Assembly: GCA_019247135.1 (NCBI GenBank)
Contig: JAFAPL010001119.1
Coordinates: 1-7,018 of the forward strand
Direction: 5' to 3'
Length of the DNA: 7,018 nt
From: Chloroflexota bacterium
Lineage (GTDB): Bacteria > Chloroflexota > UBA6077 > CF-72
Made by a program: the position numbers and the translations under genes. Below, in pieces: positions 5,465-7,018 of this stretch; within the stretch, counting starts at the first letter, position 1, and the number at the start of each line of letters is the position of its first letter. The notes beneath the pieces are model-generated. The model made no database searches, was not told the origin of the DNA, and worked only from the letters and a program-made list of their open reading frames with translations.

Positions 5465-6492
5465 GCGCCCGCGCGCTCGGCCGGAACTGGTCTCTGCCGG
5501 CCGTCGCCGTGGTGCTGGCGGTGCTGCTGCTGGCGCTCGCGCTGCCCTACCTGATCAGTTCGTACTACGTCGCGATCGCGACCCAGGTGCTGTTCTTCGG
5601 CTTGCTGGCGATGAGCATCGACCTGCTCGGCGGATACCTTGGCCTGATGCCGCTCGGGCACGCCGGCATCATGGGCGTCGCCGCCTACGTGATGGGCTAC
5701 CTGGTCAGCAAAGCGCACTGGAACTGGTCGCTCGCCGCACTGGTGGGACTGATGGTCACGCTCGCGGTGTCCCTCGTCTTTGGTCTGCTGGCGGTGCGCA
5801 CCACGGGCATCTTCTTCGTCATGATCACGATGGCGGAAGGCATGCTCGTATGGGGCCTGGCCTATCGCTGGTCGAGTGTCACCAATGCTGAAAATGGCAT
5901 CCGTGGAGTAGCCCGCCCGGAGTTCGCCACCCTGTATTGGCAGTACTACTATCTCGTACTCGGAGTTTTTGCCGCGTGCGCCATCCTGTTGACGCTGGTG
6001 GTGCGTTCTCCATTCGGTCTGGTGCTGAAAGGCATCCGCGACAGCGAATCGCGCATGCGGACTCTCGGCTACAACGTAACGCTCCACAAGTTGCTGGCGT
6101 TTTTGATGTCCGCGTTTTTCGCCGGCGTCGCCGGGCTGCTGTACGCCTGGTACAACCAGTTCATCAGTCCATCCGCGATCAACATCACCGCTTCCACCGA
6201 AGGCATTCTCATGGTCGTGCTGGGCGGTCCAGGCACGCTGCTCGGGCCTGTCATCGGTGCCGCCGTGATCGTGCTGGTCAAGAACATCCTGAGCGTCTAT
6301 GTCACGCGGTGGCCGACCATTATGGGATTGCTCTTCATCGTCGTCGTTCTGTTTGCCCAGGACGGGATTCTGGGCGCCATCCGACGCGGCCGTTTGGGTC
6401 TGATCCATCGGCGGCGTGTTCCGGCAGAGGGGAGCAGCACATGGGATACGGTGGGACTCGAAAGTACGTCGTCTCGATCGTCATCGGTCTGA
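5461..6492 (+). CDS. livM: LivM-like branched-chain amino acid-type ABC transporter permease
   Basis: This second membrane subunit of the importer has 343 residues from TTG at 5461. After a short positive N-terminus come the helix AVAVVLAVLLLALALPYLIS, then LLAMSIDLLGGYLGLMPLGH and AGIMGVAAYVMGYL, the LivM signature. RSPFGLVLKGIRDSESRMRT with LGYNVTLHKLLAFLMSAFFA is the ATPase-contact loop, and EGILMVVLGGPGTLLGPVIG is the conserved glycine-rich block. The hydrophobic core ends near VVVLFAQDGILGAIRRG. A polar tail of about 30 residues, rich in Arg and Ser, follows and is not typical of the family. That tail overlaps the next gene by 52 nt, which is odd; a lost earlier stop or a recent frameshift near 6400-6440 could explain it. 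The TTG start is chosen for its Shine-Dalgarno and TTGA overlap with the preceding stop; GTG at 5428 would add 11 residues. Confidence 0.92.
   Translation: MSARALGRNWSLPAVAVVLAVLLLALALPYLISSYYVAIATQVLFFGLLAMSIDLLGGYLGLMPLGHAGIMGVAAYVMGYLVSKAHWNWSLAALVGLMVTLAVSLVFGLLAVRTTGIFFVMITMAEGMLVWGLAYRWSSVTNAENGIRGVARPEFATLYWQYYYLVLGVFAACAILLTLVVRSPFGLVLKGIRDSESRMRTLGYNVTLHKLLAFLMSAFFAGVAGLLYAWYNQFISPSAINITASTEGILMVVLGGPGTLLGPVIGAAVIVLVKNILSVYVTRWPTIMGLLFIVVVLFAQDGILGAIRRGRLGLIHRRRVPAEGSSTWDTVGLESTSSRSSSV
6426..6434 (+). promoter_or_regulatory. Strong ribosome binding site of the substrate-binding lipoprotein
   Basis: AGAGGGGAG ends six bases before ATG at 6441. It lies inside the last codons of the LivM-like gene and is the strongest Shine-Dalgarno in the window, as expected for a binding protein needed in excess over the permeases. 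Confidence 0.65.
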
Positions 6493-7018
6493 GCCTCATC
6501 GGGGCCGCGTGTGCGCCACCAGGCGCACCGGGTGCACCGGGTGCAGGTCAACAGAGCTCGGGGCCGATCAAGGTCGGCTTTCTGGCGCCCACGACGGGTA
6601 CGTCAGCCGCCAGTGGCAACGACATGATCAATGGTTGGAAGCTGTACTGGAAGAACAACGGCGGAACGCTGAACGGGCGTGAGGTCCAGACCATTTACGA
6701 AGACACTGGCGGCGACGTCAATACCGCGTTGACGAAAGCGCGCCAGTTCGTCGAGCAGCAGCAGGTTGACATGATCGTCGGGCCGCTGTTTGCAAATGAA
6801 GGCCTGGCGGTGGCCGATTATCTGAAAACCACCGGCACCCCCGGCTTTTATCCGATCGTCTCGGCCGACGACCTGACTCAGCGTCAGCGCGTAGCGAACG
6901 TCATTCGCGTCGCCGGGTGGACGAGCAGCCAGCCACACCATCCATTCGGAGAGTGGGCGTACGACCAGGGCTATCGAAAAGTGCTCACCATCTGCTCCGA
7001 CTACGCCTTCGGCCAGGA
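6441..7018 (+). CDS. ABC transporter substrate-binding lipoprotein (LivK/type 1 periplasmic-binding family), 3' truncated by window
   Basis: The visible 192 residues are the N-terminal half of a type 1 periplasmic-binding protein (family length about 400). Residues 1-24 are a lipoprotein signal peptide: MGYGGTRKY, a hydrophobic stretch VVSIVIGLSLIGAA, then Cys24 of a slightly unusual lipobox (G-A-A-C). A flexible linker APPGAPGAPGAG follows, coded by a 9-bp tandem repeat (6525-6542). The mature fold begins IKVGFLAPTTGTSAASGNDM, followed by INGWKLYWKNNGGTLNGREV, EDTGGDVNTALTKARQFVEQ, VDMIVGPLFANEGLAVADYL and, near the end, GYRKVLTICSDYAFGQ. These are the recurring blocks of the LivK family. 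The lipid anchor would tether it to the outer face of the membrane. Cargo cannot be read from this half. It follows both permeases in one operon, overlapping the second by 52 nt; ATPase genes are expected downstream. Confidence 0.92.
   Translation, partial: MGYGGTRKYVVSIVIGLSLIGAACAPPGAPGAPGAGQQSSGPIKVGFLAPTTGTSAASGNDMINGWKLYWKNNGGTLNGREVQTIYEDTGGDVNTALTKARQFVEQQQVDMIVGPLFANEGLAVADYLKTTGTPGFYPIVSADDLTQRQRVANVIRVAGWTSSQPHHPFGEWAYDQGYRKVLTICSDYAFGQ

Noticed and set aside
5011..6408. 465-codon open frame on the minus strand across both permease genes
   Set aside because: It is antisense to two well-recognised membrane proteins, its translation is low-complexity (rich in His, Gln, Arg, Asp) with no family motif, and GC-rich codon use explains the lack of stops.
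6516..6546. Short tandem repeat gcaccgggt
   Set aside because: Two perfect 9-bp copies coding the Ala-Pro-Gly linker after the lipobox; common in lipoprotein linkers and not a separate element.

Overview
The window is GC-rich bacterial DNA that uses GTG and TTG starts freely. Strong Shine-Dalgarno sequences sit before the transporter genes, and genes are packed with short overlaps. The host cannot be fixed from sequence. The lipoprotein signal peptide followed by an Ala/Pro/Gly linker, the style of the amino-acid-type ABC transporter, and an IS3 remnant and methyltransferase of a kind I associate with Actinobacteria and Chloroflexi make a Chloroflexota-like or other high-GC soil/environmental bacterium a reasonable but weak guess.

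Layout. Positions 1-727 are a gene graveyard: a broken IS3-family transposase (tail of OrfA joined to a stop- and frameshift-riddled OrfB that has lost its catalytic Glu region), abutted by the frameshifted and internally deleted C-terminal part of a class I SAM-dependent methyltransferase. From 4465 down to 741, on the minus strand, is a compact four-gene operon: a TcuA-like FAD dehydrogenase, a TcuB-like iron-sulfur/membrane electron-transfer protein (14-nt overlap), then the alpha and beta halves of a split thiamine-pyrophosphate (TPP) decarboxylase of the sulfopyruvate/phosphonopyruvate decarboxylase type (1-nt TAATG overlap). A 135-bp divergent intergenic region (4466-4600) carries a good TATACT -10 box for the tcu operon and two short palindromes. 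From 4601 rightwards, on the plus strand, is a branched-chain-amino-acid-type (HAAT family) ABC importer: LivH-like permease, LivM-like permease and a substrate-binding lipoprotein that runs off the window. The two ATPases are not present here and probably lie downstream.

How it may work together. The importer would bring in a small carboxylic or amino acid. The TcuA-like flavoprotein would oxidise it, with electrons passing through TcuB to the quinone pool. The TPP enzyme would decarboxylate a 2-oxo acid arising from the substrate or a downstream intermediate. Tricarballylate itself needs only TcuAB to become cis-aconitate and enter the TCA cycle, so the extra decarboxylase, and the ABC importer instead of the usual TcuC carrier, suggest a related but different substrate. 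That is inference; the individual family assignments are much firmer.
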